The notes: generated from the sequence alone by a model not told the origin. DNA of 64,000 nucleotides from Rubellimicrobium arenae (GCF_017916275.1 NZ_JAFMST010000001.1:124001-188000), one strand, 5' to 3'; positions 54,135-61,792 are shown, counted from the stretch's first letter. Made by a program: numbers and translations.

Positions 54135-55259
54135 ATGATCAGCTCGGACTTTTCCGGCGTCCTCGCGACTGAGATCGAACTCCGCGAGGCCGAACAAGAC
54201 ATGCTCACGGCCGAGATCGCTCGCCTCCAGGCGGAGCAGCAAGGCATCGCCCGGGTCCTGGCCGGCCTTTACGTCACCCGGGCCGCGTATGGCGAAGCGC
54301 AGACCCATGAGGCCCCACTCTCGATCGAGGACGACGCCGACGGCGCGTCGGCCTCCGTTGAGACCCAGAGCTTCCCCGAGGCTGTCCAGGAGCTCGTGGA
54401 CGTGGCGATCGAGCACGGGCCCATCGCGGAGCTGATTGCCGCGCCAAGCCTGCCGCCGCTCGATCTGCCGGCGTCACCGGTGCGCGCCGCCCATGTCGCG
54501 GCTGTGGCCCAGATGGAGGCGAAGCGCGCAGCGGACCTTCCTTCCCATGCTTCTCGCAGCATGCTGGGTGCGTCCTGGACGGCCGAGGACGATGGTCGAC
54601 TGATCGCCCTGAAGCGCCAAGGCGAGGGACTGGACCAGATCGCTCATGCCCTTGGGCGGACAGTAGGCTCGGTGAGGCAACGCGTCAGCAAGCTGCGCGG
54701 CCGCATGAACGCGCTCGCGGCCACCCCGGAGGCCGTACCCGACCTGGTCGAAGAGCCGGTCGCACTTCCTGCCGAACCCGAGAGGTCGTCCGTTCAGGAA
54801 CCCCAGCCTGTGGTCAACCTCCCGGCGCGCCGGTCCGTCGAGCCAGCGGCCGAGCCCGCTCGGGCCGTGGCCCTGTTCAAGGCGGCTCTGGCCGAGGAGC
54901 GCGTGAAGGACCGCCCGGTCCTGAGCGAGCCCCAGCATCGTGAGGGCGCGAGCCGGCAAGGTTCAGCGGCTGGTTCAGCCTTCACCCAGCGCAGCATCGC
55001 GGCTCACCTAGACGGACTGCCCTACAACAACACCTGGACCGCGGCCGAGGATCTTCAGCTCGTCGAAGGGCTCTTCTCGATCGGACTCAGCGCGACGGCC
55101 GAGGCCATGGGCCTCGACGAGCGCCATGCCCTGGCCCGCTGGGAGCAGCTCCGCGCGCCCATCTGGCACCCGAAGACCAAGTGCGACGTCGACGGCCAGC
55201 AGCTGCTCGTGGCCGAGCTGCGCCGCCGCGCCGGCGCCTTGCTGCAGGCCGCCAGCTGA
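54135..55259 (+). CDS. Phage protein with two Myb/SANT-like repeats
   Basis: A 374-residue putative DNA-binding protein. An N-terminal coiled coil (ELREAEQDMLTAEIARLQAE) precedes a Myb-like unit (SWTAEDDGRLIALKRQGEGL, QIAHALGRTVGSVRQRV) and, after a Pro/Ala/Glu linker, a second (NTWTAAEDLQLVEGLFSIGL, with ALARWEQL). Regulatory or replication-initiation roles are possible. AGGTGA precedes ATG 54135. Its stop overlaps the next start (TGATG). Confidence 0.7.
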   Translation: MISSDFSGVLATEIELREAEQDMLTAEIARLQAEQQGIARVLAGLYVTRAAYGEAQTHEAPLSIEDDADGASASVETQSFPEAVQELVDVAIEHGPIAELIAAPSLPPLDLPASPVRAAHVAAVAQMEAKRAADLPSHASRSMLGASWTAEDDGRLIALKRQGEGLDQIAHALGRTVGSVRQRVSKLRGRMNALAATPEAVPDLVEEPVALPAEPERSSVQEPQPVVNLPARRSVEPAAEPARAVALFKAALAEERVKDRPVLSEPQHREGASRQGSAAGSAFTQRSIAAHLDGLPYNNTWTAAEDLQLVEGLFSIGLSATAEAMGLDERHALARWEQLRAPIWHPKTKCDVDGQQLLVAELRRRAGALLQAAS

Positions 55260-55537
55260 TGGCCCGCAATTCCCCCATGGCCGCCGAAGCTGCCCTCTCG
55301 GCCGAGCCTGCGCCCGTCCTGGTCCTGCGGCCGGGTGGGCGCCCCGACACCCACGCCCTGAGCTACCGCGACGAGGAGATCGTCCTCCGGTGCCGCCAGG
55401 GCGAGCGGGCCCATGAGACCGGCCGCGCCCTTGGGCACCCCTTGCCACTCGTCCTGGGAGCGCTCTGCCGCGCCCGGACCCTCGGCATCCCCACCGACCC
55501 CGCACCGATCCAGCCAGGAGCCCCTGATGCCGCTTGA
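55259..55537 (+). CDS. Phage hypothetical protein, possible HTH
   Basis: A 92-residue protein with an HTH-like segment (SYRDEEIVLRCRQGERAHET, GRALGHPLPLVLGALCRART), coupled to the Myb-like gene by a TGATG overlap. Its 3' end overlaps the next, frameshifted, frame. Confidence 0.6.
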   Translation: MARNSPMAAEAALSAEPAPVLVLRPGGRPDTHALSYRDEEIVLRCRQGERAHETGRALGHPLPLVLGALCRARTLGIPTDPAPIQPGAPDAA

Positions 55538-55631
55538 CGTGAACGACCTGCGCGAACCCGACGACCTCCCGGAACTCGAGATCGACGTCGATCCGACACC
55601 CTCGCCGGCGACGTCCGCGATGCCATGCTGA
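55527..55631 (+). pseudogene. N-terminal fragment of a frameshifted gene
   Basis: A 34-codon frame (MPLDVNDLREPDDLPELEID) with a GGAG upstream of ATG 55527. After the codons for VDP the reading frame should shift: the next bases read DTLAGDVRDAMLKR in another frame, continuing directly into the gene at 55625. One missing base near 55583 (CCC read as CC) explains this. Either a sequencing error, a true mutation, or programmed frameshifting. Confidence 0.55.
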
Positions 55632-56251
55632 AGCGCATCAAGGACATGCGCCGGGTCTGGAAGGACATGAACCAGACCGAGCAGAACATGCTGGCCGAAG
55701 GGCTGGCCTATGACGCCCGCCGCTTGGTCGAGGAGGCCATCGCCGCGATCACCGCCTTCGGCTTCCCACGTGCGGTCGGGCTCATGGCCAAGATGGTCGT
55801 GATCCCCGGCGACAAGGCTCGGATCGAGACGCCCATCCACTTCGCCAACATTCCCGAGAACCTCGCCGTCCTGGGCGGCAGCGTCGGCAAGGAAGTGGCC
55901 ATCGTCATGGTCGACTCCTCCGTCTTCAAGGGGGAGCGGGAGCCGGTGAAGACGGATCCCGACCAGCCGCCGCTGCCGATGGGCGAGGGTGGGGCGACGG
56001 ACACGGGCGACAACCTGGACGCTAAGGCCCCGGCCGAAGGGGACACAGGCGACGACGATCCGGATCCGGATCCGACGCCCGAGCTGCTGGCTCTGCCGGC
56101 ACCTGACCGGGAGGAGCAGGATTCGGAGGACGGAACCAACCGCAAGGCCGAGATCGACCAGGACGCGGCCGAGTTCGAGGCCTCGGCTGAGGAGCTCGAG
56201 CAGCAGGCGCCACGCCAGCGCCGCCGCAAGCTGGGCAGCGAGGCTGCCTGA
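55625..56251 (+). CDS. Phage hypothetical protein (C-terminal part of frameshifted gene)
   Basis: A 208-residue acidic-tailed protein as it stands from ATG 55625. The N-terminal helical domain (MLKRIKDMRRVWKDMNQTEQ, LVEEAIAAITAFGFPRAVGL) is followed by a beta-rich segment (VVIPGDKARIETPIHFANIP) and a long Asp/Glu/Pro-rich tail ending in basic RRRKLGSE. The intact protein probably starts at 55527. Its position after HTH genes and before a resolvase suggests a replication or recombination accessory, possibly single-strand DNA-binding-like by tail only. Confidence 0.65.
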   Translation: MLKRIKDMRRVWKDMNQTEQNMLAEGLAYDARRLVEEAIAAITAFGFPRAVGLMAKMVVIPGDKARIETPIHFANIPENLAVLGGSVGKEVAIVMVDSSVFKGEREPVKTDPDQPPLPMGEGGATDTGDNLDAKAPAEGDTGDDDPDPDPTPELLALPAPDREEQDSEDGTNRKAEIDQDAAEFEASAEELEQQAPRQRRRKLGSEAA

Positions 56252-56254
56252 GCC

Positions 56255-56788
56255 ATGCCCAACGTCATGGCATGGGATCTGGCGGGCCGGTGCGGCATCG
56301 CCTTCGGACGCGCGGGGGAGATCCCGCGCGCCACCACGGTTGACCTGGGCCGAGCGCTCTCCGAGGCGGAGCGCTTCGCCAAGATCATCCGGGCCACGCA
56401 GCACATGCTGGATCGCTTCCGGCCAGACGTCCTGGTCTATGAGGCGCCTGTGGGTGGACCACGCACCTCCCACTTCCTTGTGGGCGTGGCCAGCTGCTTC
56501 GTGGGGCAGGCGACCATCCTGGGGTACCAGCCTCGGTCCGTCGCCATCGCCACGGTGCGCAAGCACTTTCTGGGCCAGCATCTCACCGCCACGTCGCTGG
56601 GCACCACCAAGGCCAAGGCGCGCGAGCAGATCAAGGCGCGTCTGATCGCCCGCTGCGGAGCCCTCAACTGGCCCGTCCGGAACGACGACGAGGCCGACGC
56701 CTTCGCGATCTGGGATTACGCCTGTGTCACCTACGCCGGCGCTCAGTCCGCCCCTCTGGGCGGCCTCTTCGATCGGGGGGCCGCATGA
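56255..56788 (+). CDS. RuvC-like Holliday-junction resolvase
   Basis: A 177-residue RNase H-fold protein: first acidic residue Asp8 in MAWDLAG, Glu in VLVYEAPVGG and paired acids in NDDEADAFAIWDYA, the RuvC/phage resolvase pattern. Resolves recombination or replication intermediates before packaging. Starts 3 bp after the preceding stop; the next start overlaps its stop (ATGA). Confidence 0.8.
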   Translation: MPNVMAWDLAGRCGIAFGRAGEIPRATTVDLGRALSEAERFAKIIRATQHMLDRFRPDVLVYEAPVGGPRTSHFLVGVASCFVGQATILGYQPRSVAIATVRKHFLGQHLTATSLGTTKAKAREQIKARLIARCGALNWPVRNDDEADAFAIWDYACVTYAGAQSAPLGGLFDRGAA

Positions 56789-57036
56789 ACGCCCTGGTGC
56801 CATACGCCCCGCAGGTCGAGGACGATGACGACCCCTCCGTCCGGTACGCCGGCGCGGACGACGAGCGGCTGGACCTGATGCGCCGCCTCTACGCCCAGGA
56901 GGCGCAGGCCTCGGCCGAGCGGGCCCGAGCTGCTCGCCGGCGTGAGCACAACCTGCGGCTTCTGATGCTGACGTCTCTCCCCGGGCCGGAACACGACCTA
57001 GTGGCCTCGCTGGCGAAGCTGAGGGCCGGATCATGA
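56785..57036 (+). CDS. Phage hypothetical protein
   Basis: An 83-residue charged helical protein (LDLMRRLYAQEAQASAERAR) with an acidic start (EDDDDPS). Overlaps both neighbours by 4 bp. No family recognised. Confidence 0.6.
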   Translation: MNALVPYAPQVEDDDDPSVRYAGADDERLDLMRRLYAQEAQASAERARAARRREHNLRLLMLTSLPGPEHDLVASLAKLRAGS

Positions 57037-57212
57037 CCGAGCTCGAGGCCGCAACTGCCGCGCTGGAGCAGACCGCTCGTCGGCTCTCTGCGGCCACCAC
57101 CGGCAACCAGGAGCGGGGCGACCTGCCCAAGGACGTGCGCGAGCTGCTGGCCCGTCTGGACGGCTCCCTGGCGCGCCTGGACAGCGCGCGACGTCGGGAG
57201 GGGACCGCATGA
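57033..57212 (+). CDS. 59-residue helical phage protein
   Basis: A short gene (MTELEAATAALEQTARRLSA, LPKDVRELLARLDGSLARLD) that overlaps both neighbours by 4 bp (ATGA), which strongly supports it. Probably a coiled-coil accessory protein. Function unknown. Confidence 0.65.
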   Translation: MTELEAATAALEQTARRLSAATTGNQERGDLPKDVRELLARLDGSLARLDSARRREGTA

Positions 57213-57508
57213 AGCGCCCGCCCGTCACCGTCTCCCCGCGCTGCGATTACTGCGGCAGCCTGGTCGCGCCTCACGTGCGGTCGGAGCCGGGGCCGTACTC
57301 CCAGCGCAAGCACAAGGGCAATCGCCGCGCCTGTGACGAGCATGAGGCCGACCTTCAGGCCGAGTTCGAGGCGGCGTTTGGCTCGCGCTTGGCCGCGGTC
57401 GCGCGCGTCGTGCCCGTCCCCGTCGATGTGCCGACCCCGGCGCCCGCTTCGATGCCGAAGAAGGCCAAGGCCAGCGCCCCCGATCCGTCGCAGGGGAGCC
57501 TCTTCTGA
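57209..57508 (+). CDS. Phage zinc-finger-like protein
   Basis: A 99-residue protein with a possible zinc site (PRCDYCGSLVAPH, later RRACDEHEAD) and a Pro/Ala-rich tail ending QGSLF, a sequence resembling a DNA-clamp-binding peptide. Overlaps the methyltransferase start by 1 bp. Function unknown. Confidence 0.6.
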   Translation: MKRPPVTVSPRCDYCGSLVAPHVRSEPGPYSQRKHKGNRRACDEHEADLQAEFEAAFGSRLAAVARVVPVPVDVPTPAPASMPKKAKASAPDPSQGSLF

Positions 57509-58104
57509 TGACCGTCGGGCACGATCTCCTGTCCCTCCGCCCGGCCGGCGGCTTCGGCATGGTCATGGCGGATCCGCCCTGGGCGTTCCTGACGCGCGCC
57601 CCGGCCCAGGACACGCGCGGCCCGGATCGCCATTACGAGTGCCTGACCCTCGACGCCATCAAGGCCATGCCGATTCCGCACGTCGTGGCGCGCTCGTGCT
57701 GGCTCTGGCTCTGGGCCACCAACCCGATGCTCCCCGAGGCGCTGGCCGTCATGGCGGCCTGGGGCTTCACCTTCAAGACGGCCGGTCACTGGGCCAAGCT
57801 CGGGCCCAGCGGCAAGCTGGCCTTCGGGACCGGGTATGTCCTTCGCAACTCGGGCGAGCCTTACCTGATCGGCTCGCGCGGCAAGCCCCGCGTCTGCTCC
57901 CGCGCCGTCCGGTCGGTCATCCTCGCCCCCCGCCGCGAGCACTCCCGCAAGCCCGACGAGGCCTACCGCGACGCCGAGTTGCTCGGCGGCGAGGTGCCGC
58001 GCCTCGACCTCTTCTCCCGCCAGGCCCGGCCCGGATGGACCGCCTGGGGCAACGAAACCCACAAGTTCACCCCCGCGCCGGAGACCCCGGCCGCCGCGGC
58101 ATAG
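57508..58104 (+). CDS. MT-A70-family adenine N6-methyltransferase
   Basis: A 198-residue MTase: catalytic DPPW at residues 22-25 (MVMADPPWAF), HYECLTLDAIKAMP, WLWLWATNPML, and the C-terminal block EAYRDAELLGGEVPRLDLFSR, WTAWGNE. Methylates adenine in DNA, probably protecting the phage from host restriction or marking its DNA. No cognate endonuclease nearby. Confidence 0.88.
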   Translation: MTVGHDLLSLRPAGGFGMVMADPPWAFLTRAPAQDTRGPDRHYECLTLDAIKAMPIPHVVARSCWLWLWATNPMLPEALAVMAAWGFTFKTAGHWAKLGPSGKLAFGTGYVLRNSGEPYLIGSRGKPRVCSRAVRSVILAPRREHSRKPDEAYRDAELLGGEVPRLDLFSRQARPGWTAWGNETHKFTPAPETPAAAA

Positions 58105-58114
58105 GAGCCCCGCC

Positions 58115-59008
58115 ATGGGCAGGATCAGGACCATCAAGCCCGAGTTCTTCAAGCACGAGGAGCTGTTCGACGCGGAGGAGGAAACCGGCCTCCCGCTGCG
58201 GCTGGCCTTCGCCGGATTGTGGACCGTCGCCGATCGCGAGGGCCGGTTCGAGTGGAAGGTCCGGTCGCTGAAATCGGACGTCCTGCCCTACGACAAGGTC
58301 GACTTTTCACGCGTGCTCGACGCGTTGGCCACGCGTGGCTTTCTCGTCAGGTATCGCGTGGACGGGCGCGAATACGGGGCGATTCCGGGCTTCAAGAAGC
58401 ACCAAGTGGTCAATAATCGGGAGTCGGCGAGCCAAATCCCGCCCCCGCCAGAAAACTCTGATCCGCCAAAGGGTTCGACGCGTACCTCACGCGTGGACGA
58501 CGCGTGCCCCACGCGACACGATCTTGCACAGGGGGAAGGGAAGGGAAGGGAAGGGAAAGGAAGGGAAGAGGAAAGTAGTAGTCCCCCCCTTGCGCGTGCG
58601 CGCGGCGGGGCCGAGGGGGAGGGCGCTTCGCTCGGGTTTGATCCCGATGAGATCCTGGACGAGGTTCGGGAGGCCCTCGGGATCCGAGCGCCGTTCCCGA
58701 CCTACTGGCAGGCCGTCCATGCCATCCCCCACCTGATCCGCTGGGTGCAGGACTTCGGCCTGCGACCCGAGCAGATCGTTCCGGCCGTCCGCCGCAGCCA
58801 GGAAAACTACGACAGCCCACCCGACGGCCCCAAGGCGCTGGACGGCGTCATGCAGCGGCTCGGGCGTGACCTGGCCCAGCCCAGCCGCGAGGAGCGTCCG
58901 CCCCGCCGTCTGGCCCTGGTGAAGCCGCCTCGGGACGACGCCCCGACCTTCGACCTGGCGGCCGAGATGGACGCCGCCTTCGCCAAGGTGATGGGAGAGG
59001 GCCAGTGA
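58115..59008 (+). CDS. Phage replisome-organizer-like protein containing the putative origin
   Basis: A 297-residue protein with an N-terminal winged-helix resembling phage replisome organizers (RTIKPEFFKHEELFDAEEET, RLAFAGLWTVADREGRFEWK), a flexible linker encoded by purine repeats (GKGREGKGREEE), and a C-terminal helical domain (PTYWQAVHAIPHLIRWVQDFG). Inside the gene lie two ACGCGT iteron clusters, resembling the phage lambda O/ori layout. Its stop overlaps the next start (GTGA). Confidence 0.72.
   Translation: MGRIRTIKPEFFKHEELFDAEEETGLPLRLAFAGLWTVADREGRFEWKVRSLKSDVLPYDKVDFSRVLDALATRGFLVRYRVDGREYGAIPGFKKHQVVNNRESASQIPPPPENSDPPKGSTRTSRVDDACPTRHDLAQGEGKGREGKGREEESSSPPLARARGGAEGEGASLGFDPDEILDEVREALGIRAPFPTYWQAVHAIPHLIRWVQDFGLRPEQIVPAVRRSQENYDSPPDGPKALDGVMQRLGRDLAQPSREERPPRRLALVKPPRDDAPTFDLAAEMDAAFAKVMGEGQ
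58309..58336. repeat. Iteron cluster A: three ACGCGT at 11-bp spacing
   Basis: ACGCGT at 58309, 58320 and 58331, exactly 11 bp apart (about one helical turn). Eleven is not a multiple of three, so the spacing is not imposed by protein sequence. Confidence 0.75.
58478..58516. repeat. Iteron cluster B: four ACGCG(T/A) at 11-bp spacing
   Basis: ACGCGT at 58478, 58489 and 58500, and ACGCGA at 58511, again exactly 11 bp apart. With cluster A this gives seven phased palindromic hexamers in 208 bp of a replication gene; a probable initiator-binding origin. Confidence 0.75.
58531..58571. repeat. GGGAA purine tract
   Basis: A polypurine run of about five GGGAA units and variants, just after iteron cluster B, encoding the GKGREGKGREEE linker. 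It could be a DNA-unwinding or G-quadruplex-forming element, or a slippage-prone repeat. Confidence 0.6.
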
Positions 59009-59850
59009 CCAACGATCTCGAAACCCGGGAGTCGTTCCTGAAGCGCAACCTGCTCGACTTCCTCGCCCGTCGCACCCCGCCCGAGCGGTTCAAGGCCGAC
59101 GACGGGCTGCGGGCCAAGGAGCTGGCCGCCCTCCTCGGGACCGTGCTGCGCCACGCGCCAGCCCACGAGTGGGCGGACTGGTGGGTCGACGTCGAGGCCC
59201 GGGTCGCCGAATCCGGCAAGGGTCATCTGTGGCCCACGCAGGGCCAGATCGCCGACGCGGCCAAGTCCCACCAGGAGGCGAAGATGGGCCGCAGCCGTCC
59301 GGCGACCGCGCGCGATGGCAGCCGCTTGCCCGCCGGCCAGATGAAGACCTCGGCCCAGATCGACGCCGAGCGGATCCAGCGCGGCGATGCGGTGAGCGAA
59401 TACCGGCTGTGGGGCCGCGGGGCCGACGAGCTGCTGGCCACGGGCCTGGTCACGCTCGAGGACCTGGAGCCCTACCGCAAGTACATGCGCCATGCCTGGC
59501 GGAGCACCTATGGTGAGGAGGAGGCCCAGCGGCTCGACGCCGAGCGCGTCACCGGCCGGTACCAGTCGCCGGGGGTGTCGGGGACCAAGCCCCACGCGGG
59601 AGGCTTCCAGCGCATGCCGGGCATGGACCCGAGCCCGACCTATCGGCCGAGCCGGGAGGATGTCGTCGGGGATGAGAACGCCCCGCACTTCCAGGAGCCC
59701 GACCCGGCCAGCGAGGAGGGCCGGCAGCTGCGGGCCAGCCGGAACGCCACCCGGGCCAGCATGGGCCTGCCGCCGCTGCCTGAGCCCGCGCCCCCGGACT
59801 ACGACCTGGTGCCTGACGACACGCCGGACCTGCGTGAGGGGATGGCGTGA
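59005..59850 (+). CDS. Phage replication accessory protein (helicase loader-like position)
   Basis: A 281-residue protein with no confident domain. Helical N-terminus (FLKRNLLDFLARRTPPERFK, ELAALLGTVLRHAPAHEWADWW), middle segment YRKYMRHAWRSTYGEEEAQR, and Pro-rich C-terminus. It directly follows and overlaps the replisome-organizer-like gene, where helicase loaders usually lie; no Walker motif is visible, so it is not an ATPase loader. Confidence 0.6.
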   Translation: MTNDLETRESFLKRNLLDFLARRTPPERFKADDGLRAKELAALLGTVLRHAPAHEWADWWVDVEARVAESGKGHLWPTQGQIADAAKSHQEAKMGRSRPATARDGSRLPAGQMKTSAQIDAERIQRGDAVSEYRLWGRGADELLATGLVTLEDLEPYRKYMRHAWRSTYGEEEAQRLDAERVTGRYQSPGVSGTKPHAGGFQRMPGMDPSPTYRPSREDVVGDENAPHFQEPDPASEEGRQLRASRNATRASMGLPPLPEPAPPDYDLVPDDTPDLREGMA

Positions 59851-60137
59851 CCGACACGAGCGTCGCCATCCTCCTCAGGCCTGACGAGGTCTGCGCCGCG
59901 CTGCTCACTGCTCGAGGCCAGAGCTTACACGTTCGAAACGACGCGCGACTGCCCCCAACCTGGCGGCCATCGACCGTCCGATCAAGAGACCAGACAGCAG
60001 GACCAAACATCATCGAGCAGTGCTTCCTTCGCGGGCTTGAGCACAACGGCCAGATGCTCGCGGTCCTGTCCTCGATAACACGGAACTACGATGCCGATGG
60101 AGATGGGCTCATCGTTGAGGGGCAGGAGACGGCATGA
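59847..60137 (+). CDS. Phage hypothetical protein
   Basis: A 96-residue protein (TSVAILLRPDEVCAALLTAR, IIEQCFLRGLEHNGQMLAVL) with lower GC than its neighbours. Overlaps both by 4 bp. No family recognised. Confidence 0.6.
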   Translation: MTDTSVAILLRPDEVCAALLTARGQSLHVRNDARLPPTWRPSTVRSRDQTAGPNIIEQCFLRGLEHNGQMLAVLSSITRNYDADGDGLIVEGQETA

Positions 60138-60826
60138 ACCAGAAGCACCAGTTCCCGCCGGCGACCATCCGGCTCCCGGCCTCCAACAGCCGGACCAGGC
60201 TCGGCGAAATGTCCGTCCTGCAGGCCTTGGACTGGGCCTTCCGGCGCGAGCATGCGCAGCTCGAGCTGCCCGAGCGTCGTGAGGTCTGGGAGCGCGGGCG
60301 GGGCTTCGGGATGGAGTACGTCCTGATCCAGCGCGCCCGGCTCGGGGTGTCGGTGGACGAGTTCGGCCCGGGCAATTGGGGCGGATCCACGCCGCACGAG
60401 GATGCCGAGGTCATCGCGGCTATCGTCTCGAAGATGCCGGATGACCTGGGTGGGCGGCACATGGCGGTGCGCGTGGCCGAGCACGCCCGGGCCGGGCTGG
60501 TGCCGGATGCCATGGTGGGTGCCCTGCCTCGGTTCGAGCCGGTCGAGTGGTGCATCCCAAACCGGCACGGCCGCAAGGCCAAGTCGGAAGTCATCGGCAC
60601 GGGCGCCTTCGTCCACCGTGGGCGTCAGGTGAACTACGAGTCGCGCTGGTGCCAAGTGACCCTGCGCCCCGATCCCCAGCAGATCGCCTCGGCGCGGGCA
60701 GGCTACACCGAGTGGTGGTTCGCGGTCAGCCATGTGCGCCGGACCCTGCGGGACTGCGGCATGCTGCGGGAGATCGGCATCACGGACGAGATGCCGGCAC
60801 TCGTTCCATGGGAGAAAGGCAGTTGA
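60134..60826 (+). CDS. Phage hypothetical protein
   Basis: A 230-residue soluble protein (LQALDWAFRREHAQLELPER, GFGMEYVLIQRARLGVSVDE, ESRWCQVTLRPDPQQIASAR) found at the end of the early/replication operon. No recognised domain. Its stop lies inside a promoter-like sequence. Confidence 0.65.
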   Translation: MNQKHQFPPATIRLPASNSRTRLGEMSVLQALDWAFRREHAQLELPERREVWERGRGFGMEYVLIQRARLGVSVDEFGPGNWGGSTPHEDAEVIAAIVSKMPDDLGGRHMAVRVAEHARAGLVPDAMVGALPRFEPVEWCIPNRHGRKAKSEVIGTGAFVHRGRQVNYESRWCQVTLRPDPQQIASARAGYTEWWFAVSHVRRTLRDCGMLREIGITDEMPALVPWEKGS

Positions 60827-60850
60827 CAATCTAGACCCCTTGACTATCGT
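60823..60850 (+). promoter_or_regulatory. Sigma70-type promoter
   Basis: TTGACA at 60823-60828 (perfect minus-35), 16-bp spacer, TATCGT at 60845-60850. It overlaps the stop of the preceding gene and would begin transcription near 60857 into a strong hairpin and then the packaging genes. Confidence 0.6.
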
Positions 60851-60865
60851 AAGGAGGACCGAACT

Positions 60866-60895
60866 GCGCCCGGAGGGAATCACCCTGCCGGGCGC
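60866..60895 (+). terminator. Long GC hairpin downstream of promoter
   Basis: GCGCCCGGAGGG and CCCT-G-CCGGGCGC form a 12-bp stem with one bulged G and loop AATCA, starting about ten bases after the predicted transcription start. The following TTCGCATTT is a weak U-tract. It may be an attenuator or antitermination target for the late genes, or part of a short RNA. Confidence 0.5.
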
Positions 60896-61120
60896 TTCGC
60901 ATTTCTGGGGTGAGCGGATGACTGCCGCTGGACCAAGGCAGCAGGAACCTCGCCGTAGTGTGGTTGTTTGGCTTGGTCCATCCGCCACCTTCGTAACCGG
61001 TCCAGCCCCGCACCGGTTAGAGCCGCTCCAGCGTTTACGTCAACAGCGCGGCGGGTGGGTAAGTCAACTAGCGCTGATGGACGGCGCGGGGCACCTGATC
61101 GCAGTCAATTAGAAAGCACC
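60896..61120. other. Leader before the HNH gene
   Basis: With the promoter and hairpin this makes a 294-bp gene-free stretch. No supported coding frame; no Shine-Dalgarno-led small gene seen. Confidence 0.5.
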
Positions 61121-61477
61121 ATGGCTAGGCTGACGAACCTCAAGCCACGTCTGGGGCAGGCAGGTCAGCGGCTGCGGCCCGCCGATCAGAGCCGGGACGC
61201 CCGGCGCTCGGCCGAGATCCCTTGGCGGGCCTGGTACAAGACCAAGCGCTGGCAGCGCCTACGATGGGAGTGCCTGGTCCGGGACGGCTTCACCTGCCGC
61301 CTGTGCGGACACCTGGAGAGCAACACTTCGCAGCTGGTTGCCGACCATAAGGTGCCGCATCGGGGCGATCCGGACCTGTTCTGGAGCTTCAGCAACCTGC
61401 AGTGCCTATGCAGGGCGTGCCACGACAGCTCCAAGCAACGTGAGGAGCGCAAGCCAGTCGGGATTCGGACCGGCTAA
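61121..61477 (+). CDS. Phage HNH endonuclease
   Basis: A 118-residue HNH nuclease: zinc-binding CRLCGH, catalytic ADHKVPHRGDPDLFWSFSN, and LQCLCRACHDSSK, with a basic N-terminus. Such nucleases lie upstream of terminase in HK97-type phages and are needed for cos cleavage/packaging. The start at 61121 follows a weak GAAAG. Confidence 0.88.
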   Translation: MARLTNLKPRLGQAGQRLRPADQSRDARRSAEIPWRAWYKTKRWQRLRWECLVRDGFTCRLCGHLESNTSQLVADHKVPHRGDPDLFWSFSNLQCLCRACHDSSKQREERKPVGIRTG

Positions 61478-61504
61478 CCTAAGGCTTGCGCTCTTACGTG
61501 TGTC

Positions 61505-61651
61505 TCAGTGCAGCAGCACGGGCCAGAAGCTGAGGACAGCTAAAGCAACCCACGGCGCCGCCCCAATGCTCAAGGCCAAGACAACCCAGGTTCCTGTCGT
61601 AAACTGCGGCAAGCGAACTAGACGGCGAGGCCGTATAGAATTGTTGGACAT
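61505..61651 (-). CDS. 48-residue membrane protein, antisense to late operon
   Basis: A short gene on the opposite strand to the packaging genes: basic start (MSNNSIRPRRLVRL) then a hydrophobic stretch (WVVLALSIGAAPWVALAVLS). CAGGA lies seven bases before ATG 61651. Likely a small inner-membrane protein, possibly expressed from the prophage (moron). Confidence 0.55.
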   Translation of the reverse strand: MSNNSIRPRRLVRLPQFTTGTWVVLALSIGAAPWVALAVLSFWPVLLH

Positions 61652-61792
61652 GGCTGTGTCCTGCGCTTTGCTGGCGGGAGCACGGTCGTGTCTCTCAGTC
61701 GTCGACCGCCAAAAACGTCACGACGATGAGCTTAGGTTAACAGCCCAAGGCTCAAGGGTCCAACGAGGTCGTGTGCCAAGCCGGTGAGTCGG

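Noticed and set aside
58309-58516. Possible CRISPR-like repeats
   Set aside because: Units are 6 bp at 11-bp period, far too short for CRISPR repeats; interpreted as iterons.
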